From the NCBI GenBank assembly GCA_042663485.1, contig JBHTAF010000005.1: a DNA stretch of 64,000 nucleotides; one strand, written 5' to 3'. Both the position numbers and the translations under genes were made by a program. How positions within the stretch are numbered: the first letter of the stretch is position 1; each line of letters opens with the position of its first letter. Shown here piece by piece: positions 49,392-58,468 of this stretch. The notes beneath the pieces were generated by a model that saw only the letters and a list, made by a program, of their open reading frames with translations, did not search any database and was not told where the DNA came from. The stretch is from Natronosalvus sp042663485. GTDB lineage: Archaea > Halobacteriota > Halobacteria > Halobacteriales > Natrialbaceae.

Positions 49392-50165
49392 ATGCCACCG
49401 CTCTCACTCCCCTCATCGCTCCCGTTTTTCCCACCGCTCGCACTGGCCAGCCTCTCCGGGCAATCGGACGCCGAGTGGGCCCTCGCGGCCGCCGAGTGGG
49501 CCGGTTGCGCGTTCCTCGGCGGTATCGCCCTCGACGGACCGTCCCGCGAGGCCGCACGCGAACTCGTCGCCCGCGACCGGACCGAATTCCTCCCCGACGA
49601 CCCGATCGGGTTCGTCGACGACCAGCTCGCCGCCCTCGAGGACGAACCAATCCAGGTGGGTATCAACGTCAGGAGCGCGAGCGTGGACGCCATTCCGTCC
49701 GTCGCTCGCATCTGTCGGGAACGTGACTCGTTGCTCGAGATCAACGCCCACTGTCGCCAGCCCGAACTGTGTGCGGTCGGCTGTGGCGAAACGCTCCTGC
49801 GAGACGCGGACCGACTCGGCGAGTACGTTGCCACCGCCGTCGAGTGCAGCGCGACCGTCGGCGTCAAGGTCCGCGCCGAGGTTCCGGACGTCAACCTGCC
49901 GACGCTGTGTCGCTCGCTCGAGGCCGCTGGCGCGTCGTTTGTCCACGTCGACGCGATGGACTCCGAATCAGTCATCGCCGACGTCACCGACGCCTGCGAC
50001 CTGTACGTGATCGCCAACAATGGCGTCCGCGACGAATCGACCGTTCGCGAGTACCTCGCCTACGGCGCCGACGCGGTCAGCGTCGGCCGACCCAGCGACA
50101 ACCCGGTCGTCCTCGAGCGGGTTCGGCGGGCGCTCGAGGAGGAATCGCCGACGATCGATCGATGA
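49392..50165 (+). CDS. tRNA-dihydrouridine-synthase-like flavoprotein
   Basis: 257 residues with a TIM-barrel of the Dus/dihydropyrimidine dehydrogenase type: IQVGINVRSASVDAI, LLEINAHCRQPELCAVGCGE (Cys-containing active segment), VGVKVRAEVPDV and VIANNGVRDESTVREYLAYG (FMN phosphate site). It is shorter than bacterial Dus enzymes and lacks the C-terminal RNA-binding domain, so tRNA reduction is not certain. Coupled to cofD by a 3-bp gap. It converges with the rpe gene. Confidence 0.8.
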   Translation: MPPLSLPSSLPFFPPLALASLSGQSDAEWALAAAEWAGCAFLGGIALDGPSREAARELVARDRTEFLPDDPIGFVDDQLAALEDEPIQVGINVRSASVDAIPSVARICRERDSLLEINAHCRQPELCAVGCGETLLRDADRLGEYVATAVECSATVGVKVRAEVPDVNLPTLCRSLEAAGASFVHVDAMDSESVIADVTDACDLYVIANNGVRDESTVREYLAYGADAVSVGRPSDNPVVLERVRRALEEESPTIDR

Positions 50166-50168
50166 CGC

Positions 50169-51026
50169 TCACACACGCCGGTACGGTCCGAGTCGAGTCC
50201 CGTCGAGCAGGTACGACTCCGTCGAGGCGAGCGCCTCCGGCAAAAACGGCGCGAGAAACGACTGGTTCTCGCGGTTGGTCCACGTCCCGCCGGCCAGGTC
50301 GTTGAACGCCGGCACGACCACGACCTCGGGCGGGTCCGCGTCGCCCTCGAGCCACGGCAGTCCGTCGTAGGCTTCGCCGTCGCGTCCACGAAACGGAGCG
50401 GGGTCGAGCCGTCCGCGAAGCCAGACGCGCTCGACGCGGGCGCCGCCGACGTCGTCCTCGAGTCGGACGGTGGGATGTTCGTGGCCGAGGCAGACGATGT
50501 CGGCCTCGAGCACCGATCGGTCGGGCCAGGTGTGACCGTGACAGCAGCCGAGGCCGTCGAGTCGGACGCCGCTGCCGTCCGTAATTTGAAGGGGTGTACC
50601 GCCCAGTTCGCCCTCGACGGTGCCGCTGCCGTCGCCGTCGTGGTTCTCGAGGCTGCCAGGTTCGTCGTACCCCGCCCCCAGCCACCCCTCGATGGCTCCG
50701 TCGTGGTTACCGCGGACCAGCGTCACCGAGACGCCGTCGGAAAGCGACTCGAACAGCACCTCGAGTTCGCCTCGCTCCGCACCGCCTGGATCGCCGATGG
50801 CGTGCATCAGGTCGCCGAGGACGATTAGCCGATTCGCGGCGGTTCGCTCGAGCAGCGAGCACAGCCGGGTTCGACGCTCCTCGGCTCGACTGGGGACGTC
50901 GACGCCGCGCTCATAGCGCAGTCCGGCCTCGTAGCCGGCGTGGTAGTCCGCGACCACGAGCGCGCGCTCGTCGTCCAGTTCCGCGACGGCGGCCGGTTCG
51001 TCGGGCACGGGCTCGAGGCGGGCCAT
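50169..51026 (-). CDS. rpe: Calcineurin-like phosphoesterase of the RPA operon
   Basis: 285 residues. Metal-binding motifs VVADYHAGYE, VLGDLMHAIGD and VRGNHDGAIEG, and the later GHEHPTV, mark an active metallophosphoesterase. It starts 4 bp after rpap1, as in the Haloferax rpa1-rpap1-rpe operon, where it is called RPA-associated phosphoesterase. Its substrate is unsettled; a role in DNA repair or processing is suggested by the operon. Confidence 0.9.
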   Translation of the reverse strand: MARLEPVPDEPAAVAELDDERALVVADYHAGYEAGLRYERGVDVPSRAEERRTRLCSLLERTAANRLIVLGDLMHAIGDPGGAERGELEVLFESLSDGVSVTLVRGNHDGAIEGWLGAGYDEPGSLENHDGDGSGTVEGELGGTPLQITDGSGVRLDGLGCCHGHTWPDRSVLEADIVCLGHEHPTVRLEDDVGGARVERVWLRGRLDPAPFRGRDGEAYDGLPWLEGDADPPEVVVVPAFNDLAGGTWTNRENQSFLAPFLPEALASTESYLLDGTRLGPYRRV

Positions 51027-51030
51027 CGGC

Positions 51031-52668
51031 TCAGATAGCCTTCAGTTTGCCGTCGCCGGGTTCGTAACACTGCCCGCCCATCAGGGCGTCGTCGATGGCC
51101 TCCTCGACGTCGTCCTCATCGGCACCGGTCTCGTCGGTGACGGTGTCGATCACGGCCGAGCGATCCGCGCCCTCGCCGTCGTCGAGGTCCGTCATGGTCT
51201 CGACGACGAGGTCCTGGAGGTCGACGTCCTCGAGGTCGGTCTCTTCGTCGTCGCCTTCTTCGTCTTCGTCGTCCCCCTCAGCTTCGTCGGCTTCCTCGGA
51301 TTCCTCTTCTCCGTTGGATTCGTCGATTTCGTTGCTTTCTTCGGCCGCCTCGGCACTCTCTTCTTCGTCGACTGCGGGTTCCACTTCGTCGTCTTCGTCG
51401 TCTTCGTCGTCTTCGACATCCTCGACCGACTCGTCGCCCGCTGGCACGTCGATGTCCGCCTCACCCGGCTCGTCGACGTCCGCCCCCGTCGAAAACTCGG
51501 TCCCGAACTCGGCCTCGAGTTGCTCGCGCTCCTCGTCGTCCATTTCGTACATGCCGGAGGCATCCTCGAGTTCGTCTTCCTCGAGGTCGCCGTTCTGGCC
51601 GACGTCGACGGATTCCTCGTCGACGGACTCCTCGTCGGCCGTCGAACCAGATTCCTCGGCGGTGGCAACCTCGTCCTCGGCCTCGACCCCGGCGTCGAAA
51701 TCACCCAGTTCGTCGGCCGTCGAATCCGATTCTCCGGCGTCGAAGTCACCCAGTTCGTCGCCTCCACTAGCGTCGTCGACCTCGAGACCGGTGGATTCGG
51801 TCCCGGTGTCGGTCGTCACCGCGGAGTCTGTGGACTCGGCTGCCGCCGGGGCCTCGAGTTCGGTCTCATCCCGAGTAGCGGCGTCCTCGAGATCGTCGTC
51901 GACGTCTACGTCCACGTCCAGGTCGATGGACTCGGCGCTCGCCAGCGCGGCGAAACTCGGCGTACCCGGTTGCGAATCGCTCGGCTGTCGGTCCAGCCCG
52001 CGCACCTCGTCGCGGTCCCCGGCCACGACCGCGGCCGCGTCGAGCGCGAGGTCGCGAACCCCCTCGAGGTAGGCGGGCGTGGTCCCGTAGTGGCCCTGGG
52101 CGAGCGGGATGCCAGCAGCGAGGCCGCGTTCGACGCCCGCCTCGCGCAGAGCCGTCTCGAGCGCGGCGCCCGAGGCCTCGAGGTCGGCCGCCGCCGCGTA
52201 GGTGCCGACGCGCTCGAGGGTCTGTTCGGCCGCCGACACGACCCAGCGGTCCCGCGTCTCGGGGTCGACCGTGGCGATGCTCTCGGGGCGAATCGACGTG
52301 TAGACGACGTCCGAATCGTCGGGCTGGAACGTACGCGCCTTGCCCGTGACGGCCACGAACGCCGGCGGATCGATCCGCTCGAGGAAGGCGAGTTCGTCCG
52401 GCTGGTACTGGCCCGCGTAGACGACGAATGCGCCGGTCGGATCGACGACGCGTGCGCGGAGCATCTCGTCGTTGACCGCCGTGATCTCCGTGAGCGCTCC
52501 GACGACGAACACCCGGTTGAGTCGTGCTCCAGTCGGGGTGATGACGTAGTTTGGCGCTCGCTCCTCGTCGCTCTCGGCGTGGGAGTAATCGGCATCGTCG
52601 AACTCCGCCGCGAACACCCGGTAGGCGACCTCGCGTCCCGGCACCTCCTCGTCGGAATTCGAGCTCAT
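51031..52668 (-). CDS. rpap1: RPA-associated protein
   Basis: 545 residues. The N-terminal OB-type part (about 1-205, EVAYRVFAAEFDDADYSHAE, RVVDPTGAFVVYAGQYQP) and a small C-terminal domain (about 480-545, LVVETMTDLDDGEGADRSAV) are joined by a linker of some 270 residues made almost only of Asp, Glu, Ser and Ala. RPAP proteins bind RPA and help load or stabilise it on single-stranded DNA. The ATG overlaps the rpa1 stop by 4 bp (ATGA). The acidic linker may mimic DNA. Confidence 0.92.
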   Translation of the reverse strand: MSSNSDEEVPGREVAYRVFAAEFDDADYSHAESDEERAPNYVITPTGARLNRVFVVGALTEITAVNDEMLRARVVDPTGAFVVYAGQYQPDELAFLERIDPPAFVAVTGKARTFQPDDSDVVYTSIRPESIATVDPETRDRWVVSAAEQTLERVGTYAAAADLEASGAALETALREAGVERGLAAGIPLAQGHYGTTPAYLEGVRDLALDAAAVVAGDRDEVRGLDRQPSDSQPGTPSFAALASAESIDLDVDVDVDDDLEDAATRDETELEAPAAAESTDSAVTTDTGTESTGLEVDDASGGDELGDFDAGESDSTADELGDFDAGVEAEDEVATAEESGSTADEESVDEESVDVGQNGDLEEDELEDASGMYEMDDEEREQLEAEFGTEFSTGADVDEPGEADIDVPAGDESVEDVEDDEDDEDDEVEPAVDEEESAEAAEESNEIDESNGEEESEEADEAEGDDEDEEGDDEETDLEDVDLQDLVVETMTDLDDGEGADRSAVIDTVTDETGADEDDVEEAIDDALMGGQCYEPGDGKLKAI

Positions 52669-53960
52669 GCGTCCACCTCCTGGGCTCGGTCCCGCCCATC
52701 CAGTAGCGCGTTCGCTCGCTCGACGGGGTCGTCGTCGCTCTCTTCGAACGTGCTAGCGTCGAGGTTCGCACCGTACTCGTCGACCGAGAGGTGGCCCCGA
52801 ACGCGGTACTCCGTGCCGACGACGTTTTCCCGGATGGTGTCCGCGACGGCCTCCTGGTCCATCGCCTCGCGGGCCTCGTCCTTCGCGTCCTCGAGGTCGC
52901 CACCGTAGACGTCCTCGGTGAGTTCGTCGTCGAGGATCACCGTCACGGCGCCGGTTCCGTCGTCCAGAATCGCCTTCACCCGGAGGTCGTCGATGCCGTC
53001 GACGTCGCCGTGGGTGCGACACTGCCCCTTCTGGATCACGCGGTTGCACTCGGGACAGCGCTGGATCAGTCCGGAGCCGTCGCGGACGGCCAGCAGGTTC
53101 CCGACGAGTTCCACGTCGTATACGCCGCCGGTCGCGACGGCCTCCCCGATGGGGAGCCTGGGTGCGTCGGAGCCGACGTCGACGTCCGTCTCGAGGGCCG
53201 TCACCGTCGAGAACTCCGAGACGTTCACTTCGGGTACGCCGCGGAACTCGCGGACGTAAGCGTTCTCGATGCGAACGGAGGCGCCCTCCTCAATTTCTGG
53301 AACCGGGTCCCAGTTCGTGAACGGCAGTCGGCCACTCTCGTCACCGAAGACCCCGCTGAGGATCTCGGTCTCGCCGTCTCGACCGTCGATCGTCCGCTCT
53401 TCACACTCGAGCACCGCGACCTCGATCGTCTTCGCGCGGTCGCCCGTCCTGAGGTCGGCGAGGTCGGCGTCACCGCCGACCTCGTAGGGGATCTCGAGGG
53501 GCTCTTCGAGGAACGACAGCGACGTGCTCTCCCCGAGGTTGAGTTCGGGTTCGCCGTCCCACTCGCGGACGCCGGCGTTGCCCGCGGTGATCGTGTCGCC
53601 CGGCGAGAGGCCGAAGTCCTCCCAGGCGGTGAAGTCGATCACGCCGGTTTCGTCGGCGAGTTCGCCCTCCACGATGACGTGGTCCGATCCCTGGTACCGG
53701 ATCGACCGCTCGCCCGCACTCAGGACGACGCCGGTGACCGTCACCGAGCCGTCGTCGGGCGTGATTTCTCCGATATCTCTGGCTGAAGGCGTACCGCTCG
53801 AACCACCACTAGAGCCGTCGCCGTACTTGCGACGGAGGCTCTGTGTGGCCTCGTCGAGTGGAACGCTGTACTCGAGTAAGTTCTGCAGGTCTGCTTTGAC
53901 CTCCTCTTTGTCAACACCGAGATCGGAGGCGAGATCCTCGGCATGGGTATCGATATCCAT
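52665..53960 (-). CDS. rpa1: Replication protein A, three OB folds and a zinc finger
   Basis: 431 residues. An N-terminal helical region (1-50) is followed by OB folds at about 70-160, 170-265 and 280-400. The third contains the zinc finger CPECNRVIQKGQCRTHG. It coats single-stranded DNA in replication and repair. It is the first gene of rpa1-rpap1-rpe, translationally coupled to the next. The layout matches Haloferax RPA1. Confidence 0.94.
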   Translation of the reverse strand: MDIDTHAEDLASDLGVDKEEVKADLQNLLEYSVPLDEATQSLRRKYGDGSSGGSSGTPSARDIGEITPDDGSVTVTGVVLSAGERSIRYQGSDHVIVEGELADETGVIDFTAWEDFGLSPGDTITAGNAGVREWDGEPELNLGESTSLSFLEEPLEIPYEVGGDADLADLRTGDRAKTIEVAVLECEERTIDGRDGETEILSGVFGDESGRLPFTNWDPVPEIEEGASVRIENAYVREFRGVPEVNVSEFSTVTALETDVDVGSDAPRLPIGEAVATGGVYDVELVGNLLAVRDGSGLIQRCPECNRVIQKGQCRTHGDVDGIDDLRVKAILDDGTGAVTVILDDELTEDVYGGDLEDAKDEAREAMDQEAVADTIRENVVGTEYRVRGHLSVDEYGANLDASTFEESDDDPVERANALLDGRDRAQEVDA

Positions 53961-54217
53961 CGACTTCCCTTCGAACGGGAGGGTAAAAAACGTTCCCGCA
54001 ACGGAGTGAAAGTGAACGTCGTCGACGAAGGCCCGGAGGTCGTAACTGGGCGGGTCGAACCGCCGTGTCCTACTAGCGTTTCCGCCGATTCGATTCGTCA
54101 GGATTTGTTAGAACTCTCAGAAACTGATAGGTTGGATCGGCTGTACCCAATACAGCGCGTGGATTGACCGACGACGAACCCAAATCCTCATAACACCCTG
54201 ATACAATACAGCGCTCA

Positions 54218-55729
54218 ATGGGGTACTTCTCACGTGGAATCACCTCCGTTGGAGGCCAGCGCTTCATCTTCAGTCTCGGAAGTGTCTACCTCGCGGGTGC
54301 TATCGGATGTGCGCTCATCGCTGTTGGTGGGATCCATTCGTTCGACGGCCTCTTCACCAATTGCGTGCTACTTGGTGCAAGTGGAATCATTCTCGTATCT
54401 GGTGCCTATCATCTCCCACGCACCGACCTCCGCCCCGACCTCTATGCAGACGTCGCCAGTTGGTGTGTCCGGGCCATCGGCGCCATGCTCGGTATCGTTC
54501 TGTTTAGCGCATTAACGGGGGGAGTCAACGACCCCATTGCTGGCTTCGTCGTGCTCCCGGCCCTCGCCAGCATTGCTGGGCTTGGGTTAGGGTACAAGGA
54601 TGCACGGGCCAAAACCCGTGCGTTAGACGCCGAAGATCGCCAGCGTGAACTCGAACAGGCAAACCGAAAACTCGAGCAGGTGAACCACGACCTCGAACGG
54701 GCAAACCGCAACCTCGAGCGCTACGAAACGATCGTCGAGACCGTCAACGATGGCATCTATCTCGTGGATGAAGACGGCTACTTCACGCTGGTCAACAGTG
54801 CCTACTGCGAGATGGTCGGCTACGATCGCGAGGAACTGCTCGGCAGCCATGTCTCGCTCGTCGTGGACGAAGAAACAGTCGAGAGGGCGTACAACTATCA
54901 AGAACAGATGGTTATGGATGAGGAGCAGGAGGAGGAGTCGGTCACGTTCGAAGCTGACGTTCACACTGCGGATGGGAAGACCATTCGGGCGGAAGCCTCG
55001 TTTGCAATTATCCGGGACGATGGCGAGTACGAACGAGTCGGCGTTGTACGCGACGTAACCGAGCGGAACAAACGCGAACAGCAACTCGCCGAACAGAACG
55101 AACGACTGGACAGATTCGCGGGTATGTTGGCTCACGAACTCCGGAACCCCGTGAGCATCGGCCAGATATACAGCCGAGAACTCCCGACAGAAACGAAACC
55201 AGAAGTGAAGGAGTACATCACCGAAGCGTTCGACCGTATCGAAGACATTATCGACGCCATGTTGGTTATCACGCGGGGGAGCGACGCGCTGTCTGAACCA
55301 ACGCCAGTCTCAGTACTGGAAACGGCACAGGAGACGTGGAGCGAGGTGGACGCCCCCGAGGCGAGAATGGAGGTGACGGTAAACCAGATGATCGAAGCTG
55401 ATAGCACGTATCTCCGCCATCTCTTTCGGAATCTGTTCGAGAACGCGGTCAACCACGGCGGGGCGGACGTCACAATCACAGTCGGTGACCTCCCCACCGG
55501 GTTTTTCGTTGCCGACGATGGGGTCGGAATCCCTCCAGCCGACCGCGATGAGATTTTCGACGAGGGATATACGACGGCAAGCACGGGACCGGGGATGGGA
55601 TTGGGGTTGACGTTCGTCAAAGAGTTAGCGGACGTGTACGGTTGGACGTGTTCGGTGACGAAAAGTGAGACTGGTGGGGCTCGGTTCGAATTCGAGAACG
55701 TGTCGATGACGCAAACTGCCACTGAGTAG
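54218..55729 (+). CDS. Membrane-bound PAS sensor histidine kinase
   Basis: 503 residues. Four hydrophobic helices (about 18-38, 44-64, 80-100 and 106-126), a heptad-rich linker (LEQANRKLEQVNHDLERANR), a PAS domain (about 165-285), HisKA with phospho-acceptor His306 in MLAHELRNPV, and HATPase_c with NLFENAVNHGG, DDGVGIP and GMGLGLTFVK. It should autophosphorylate in response to a PAS or membrane signal. No response regulator gene lies beside it, as is common in haloarchaea. Base composition looks less GC-rich than its neighbours, and this may be an acquired gene. Confidence 0.92.
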   Translation: MGYFSRGITSVGGQRFIFSLGSVYLAGAIGCALIAVGGIHSFDGLFTNCVLLGASGIILVSGAYHLPRTDLRPDLYADVASWCVRAIGAMLGIVLFSALTGGVNDPIAGFVVLPALASIAGLGLGYKDARAKTRALDAEDRQRELEQANRKLEQVNHDLERANRNLERYETIVETVNDGIYLVDEDGYFTLVNSAYCEMVGYDREELLGSHVSLVVDEETVERAYNYQEQMVMDEEQEEESVTFEADVHTADGKTIRAEASFAIIRDDGEYERVGVVRDVTERNKREQQLAEQNERLDRFAGMLAHELRNPVSIGQIYSRELPTETKPEVKEYITEAFDRIEDIIDAMLVITRGSDALSEPTPVSVLETAQETWSEVDAPEARMEVTVNQMIEADSTYLRHLFRNLFENAVNHGGADVTITVGDLPTGFFVADDGVGIPPADRDEIFDEGYTTASTGPGMGLGLTFVKELADVYGWTCSVTKSETGGARFEFENVSMTQTATE

Positions 55730-55853
55730 CCGACTAGTTCGCACCACACGTTGCTCATGTCAGCTACTGTCAGGTACGACGAAATTCGACGGAGCAATCC
55801 GTTTCGGTCTGGGCTGCGGTGAACGCTTTACCGCTCGCGCCCGTTGAACGAGC

Positions 55854-56030
55854 ATGGCCGACACCCTGACCTGCCCGGAATGCGGGAACACGATTCGCTC
55901 ACGAGAACACCTGGAAGCGGGCCACGAGGTCGCCGAACTGGAACCGAACGAGGATGGACTGACCCACTACGGAAATCGCGACCTGTTCCTCTGTCGGAAC
56001 TGCAAGCGTCCCCTCGGCGTCGGGCGCTGA
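55854..56030 (+). CDS. 58-residue CPxCG-type zinc-finger protein
   Basis: The short gene encodes a 58-residue protein with TCPECGNTI near the N-terminus and LFLCRNCKRPLGVGR at the end, so two CxxC knuckles form one predicted zinc site. TTTACC lies about 27 bp before the ATG, a leaderless promoter. Haloarchaea have many such micro-proteins and several are known to affect stress or biofilm traits. No partner can be named. Confidence 0.8.
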   Translation: MADTLTCPECGNTIRSREHLEAGHEVAELEPNEDGLTHYGNRDLFLCRNCKRPLGVGR

Positions 56031-56128
56031 GCGACACGACTCTCCATTGGTCTCCTGGACCGATGGTCGATTCTCGACGTCGACGAGCCTCACGGTGCTT
56101 TCTTTACCCACCGCTCCGGAGAGAGCGT

Positions 56129-56803
56129 ATGCACGTCGTCGTCAACGCCGCGATGAGCGCCGACGGAAAACTCTCCTCGAGGCGACGGGAGCAGGTCCGC
56201 ATCAGCGGCGAGGCGGACTTCGACCGGATGGACGCGCTCCGGGCGGCGAGCGACGCCGTCGTCGTCGGCGTCGGGACGGTGCTGGCCGACGACCCGCACC
56301 TGACCGTCAAGGACGACGAACGGCGACGACGACGGCTCGAGGCTGGCGAATCACCGTCGCCCGCCCGCGTGGTCGTCGACTCGAGTGGTCGAACGCCGCC
56401 CGACGCGGCCGTGCTCGACGACGCTGCCGAGACCTACGTCTGCGTGACCGAGGACGCACCCGTCGAGACTGTCGATGGCCTCGCCGAGCGCGCGACGGTC
56501 GTACCTGCGGGAACGGGCCGTGTCGACCTCCCCGAGGCGTTCGCCGCCCTCGAGTCGGCTGGGCTCGAGTCGATCATGGTCGAGGGCGGCGGCGAACTCA
56601 TCTTCTCGCTGGTCGAGGCCGACCTGGTCGACGAGTTGCGGGTGTTCGTCGGTCCGCGGATCATCGGCGGTCGAGACGCCCCGACACTGGCCGACGGGGA
56701 GGGCTTCGTCGGGGACTTTCCGGAACTCGTACTCGAAGACGTCGAGCGACTCGACGGTGGCGTCGTCCTGTCCTGGCGACTCGACTCGGACGCGACTGTG
56801 TGA
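56129..56803 (+). CDS. 2,5-diamino-6-ribosylamino-pyrimidinone 5'-phosphate reductase (RibD C-terminal type)
   Basis: 224 residues from the ATG at 56129 (MHVVVNAAMSADGKLSSRRR), with GGAGAG just upstream. The fold is DHFR-like as in RibD C-terminus: VVVGVGTVLADDPHLTVKDD, RVVVDSSGRTP and SIMVEGGGELIFSLVEADLV are signatures. It reduces the ribose of the diaminopyrimidine in archaeal riboflavin and F420-precursor synthesis, using NAD(P)H. The N-terminal deaminase part of bacterial RibD is missing, as usual in archaea. It follows the zinc micro-protein by 98 bp. Confidence 0.9.
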   Translation: MHVVVNAAMSADGKLSSRRREQVRISGEADFDRMDALRAASDAVVVGVGTVLADDPHLTVKDDERRRRRLEAGESPSPARVVVDSSGRTPPDAAVLDDAAETYVCVTEDAPVETVDGLAERATVVPAGTGRVDLPEAFAALESAGLESIMVEGGGELIFSLVEADLVDELRVFVGPRIIGGRDAPTLADGEGFVGDFPELVLEDVERLDGGVVLSWRLDSDATV

Positions 56804-56835
56804 TTGGTTCTCGCGTCACTGGCACAGCCAACAGG

Positions 56836-56841
56836 TATATA
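56836..56841 (+). promoter_or_regulatory. TATA box for the downstream membrane protein
   Basis: TATATA within GGTATATACC, 32-37 bp before the GTG at 56873. Its position supports GTG 56873 over the TTG at 56804 as start. Confidence 0.4.
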
Positions 56842-56872
56842 CCCCACCGTGTTCTGCACCCACCAACGACCG

Positions 56873-57331
56873 GTGCACGACGTGAGCGCTCTCCGTACAC
56901 ACTCGGTTCGACCCGTACTCGCCCTGTCCCTCGGCGCCTTCGGAGTCTCGGGACTGGTAACTGCAGGAACCGCTTCTCTGGAACCCACGACACTCGAGAC
57001 GACGCTGGGTGCTGTCCTCGCCATTGTGGGCGTCTACGGCGTCGCGTGCTACGCACGGCGCGTCTCCAGGCCTACGCTTGCACGCCTCTCGATCGGGCTC
57101 TGGATCGCGTTCATCGCCGTCGCCGGCCTCCACCTGCCAGGGCTCGAGGCGACCGGCACGGCCCTTCCGGCGCCCACCGGCGGTGTCGTCGCCGGGTTCA
57201 TCGCGCTGACCTGGGCGACGCTCGTCGGCGCCGCCTCGACGACGACGTTCCTCGCCTTCCAGGAGTACAACGCCGGAACCGACGCGATTCCGGCCGAGGA
57301 ATCCGTCGTCGAGCAGGACTACGAGTACTAG
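56873..57331 (+). CDS. Four-helix membrane protein of unknown function
   Basis: 152 residues from the GTG at 56873; GTG at 56882 is also possible. Four hydrophobic segments (about residues 10-30, 38-60, 70-90 and 100-125) are followed by an acidic tail (GTDAIPAEESVVEQDYEY). No known motif. The frame has an earlier TTG start at 56804, but the TATATA box would lie inside it. A T5 run directly after the stop ends the gene. Confidence 0.6.
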   Translation: MHDVSALRTHSVRPVLALSLGAFGVSGLVTAGTASLEPTTLETTLGAVLAIVGVYGVACYARRVSRPTLARLSIGLWIAFIAVAGLHLPGLEATGTALPAPTGGVVAGFIALTWATLVGAASTTTFLAFQEYNAGTDAIPAEESVVEQDYEY

Positions 57332-57336
57332 CTCAC

Positions 57337-57341
57337 TTTTT
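57337..57341 (+). terminator. T5 run after the membrane protein gene
   Basis: TTTTT begins 6 bp after the stop codon at 57329-57331, a typical archaeal intrinsic terminator. A second AT-rich tract (57438-57478) farther on may serve the convergent gene. Confidence 0.45.
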
Positions 57342-57571
57342 GCATACTCCGCTCGGGAACCTCGAGTGACGGCTTGGAGGTGCTCCGCAATGCCCCTTCT
57401 CTGACCCGCCGGCATGATGAGGTGCCTTCTCCTAACTACAATAAATATAGTAAATGGGTGCGAAAAATATAATTTTGTCCGGGAGTGGCTGGCGACGTCT
57501 TCCTGTTAACTGGTGACAGGCTCCTAGCCGGGGGTTAGAAAGCGAGGCACCGCCGACGCCTCCTGTCCTGG

Positions 57572-58240
57572 CTACCGAACCCGATAGCTCACCGCGATTC
57601 CCTCCCCCAGTGGGAGAACCACCGTTTCGAAGTCCGGATCGGCACGAACGGTCTCGAGGTACCTCGCAATACCCCGCGTGTGTTCGTTGACGTCGTCCGG
57701 ATCGCCACCCTCGACGATCTCGAGGAGTTTCTCGAACTGGATGATCCCCGCTCGCATCGCGTTGTCCGCGACGATCACGCCGCCGACGGAGAGCTTCGGC
57801 TTGATGGCCTCGAACGCCTCGGCGTAGCGGTGTTTCTGGTGGTCGATCAGCGCGACGTCGAACGGCCCCTCGTAGTCCTCGACTGTCTCGAGCGCGTCGC
57901 CGAGTTCGTAGCTGGCGAGGGCGTCGTAGCCGCCGCGCTCGAGGTAAGACTTCGCCAGCTCGAGTTCGTCCGCGTCCACTTCGGTGAGCACGATCTCGCC
58001 GTCGTCGGGGAGCGCCTCGGCGAACCAGTACGCGGAGTAGCCGTAGCCGGAGCCGAACTCGAAGATGCGCTCGGCGTCGGCGAGGCGAGCGAGCAGGCGG
58101 AGAAAGCCGCCGACTTCGGGACCGACGTGGGGGAACCCCTCGGCGGCCGCGTACTCGTCCATCTCGTCAAGCGTCTCGTCCGGTTTCGGGCCGGTCGCCC
58201 GGACGAACCGGGCGATCTCGTCTGCAAGTACCTCGACCAT
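57572..58240 (-). CDS. Class I SAM-dependent O-methyltransferase
   Basis: 222 residues from the ATG at 58240. The motif I region RIFEFGSGYGYSAYWFAEAL, acidic EVDADELELAKSYLER and DVALIDHQKHRYAEAFEA place it in the caffeoyl-CoA O-methyltransferase-like family (Methyltransf_3/24). The VGPEVGGFLRLLARL segment before motif I is also characteristic. Substrate unknown; in this family it is often a catechol or a small metabolite. Divergent from the PAP2 gene. Confidence 0.88.
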   Translation of the reverse strand: MVEVLADEIARFVRATGPKPDETLDEMDEYAAAEGFPHVGPEVGGFLRLLARLADAERIFEFGSGYGYSAYWFAEALPDDGEIVLTEVDADELELAKSYLERGGYDALASYELGDALETVEDYEGPFDVALIDHQKHRYAEAFEAIKPKLSVGGVIVADNAMRAGIIQFEKLLEIVEGGDPDDVNEHTRGIARYLETVRADPDFETVVLPLGEGIAVSYRVR

Positions 58241-58468
58241 AGGCGACGATACGCCGTGCTCGAATAAAAGGCAGGGTGAGACGGGTATCCGATCGGCGTA
58301 CCGAGAGAGCCGGGTTTCGATACTTCCATATACGATCCCGTCGGATCCAAATACATGACGATTAACTGGCACCTCTATCGCCATACCCGGCATGGTTCTC
58401 CCAAAAACGTTTCAATACCCACCGTTGACAGCTCATCCATCCAGCGATACGCACACTAACCACACGCA

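Noticed and set aside
53961..54217. Possible gene remnant between rpa1 and the histidine kinase
   Set aside because: The short frames here have no similarity I can recognise and the stretch is probably just promoter.
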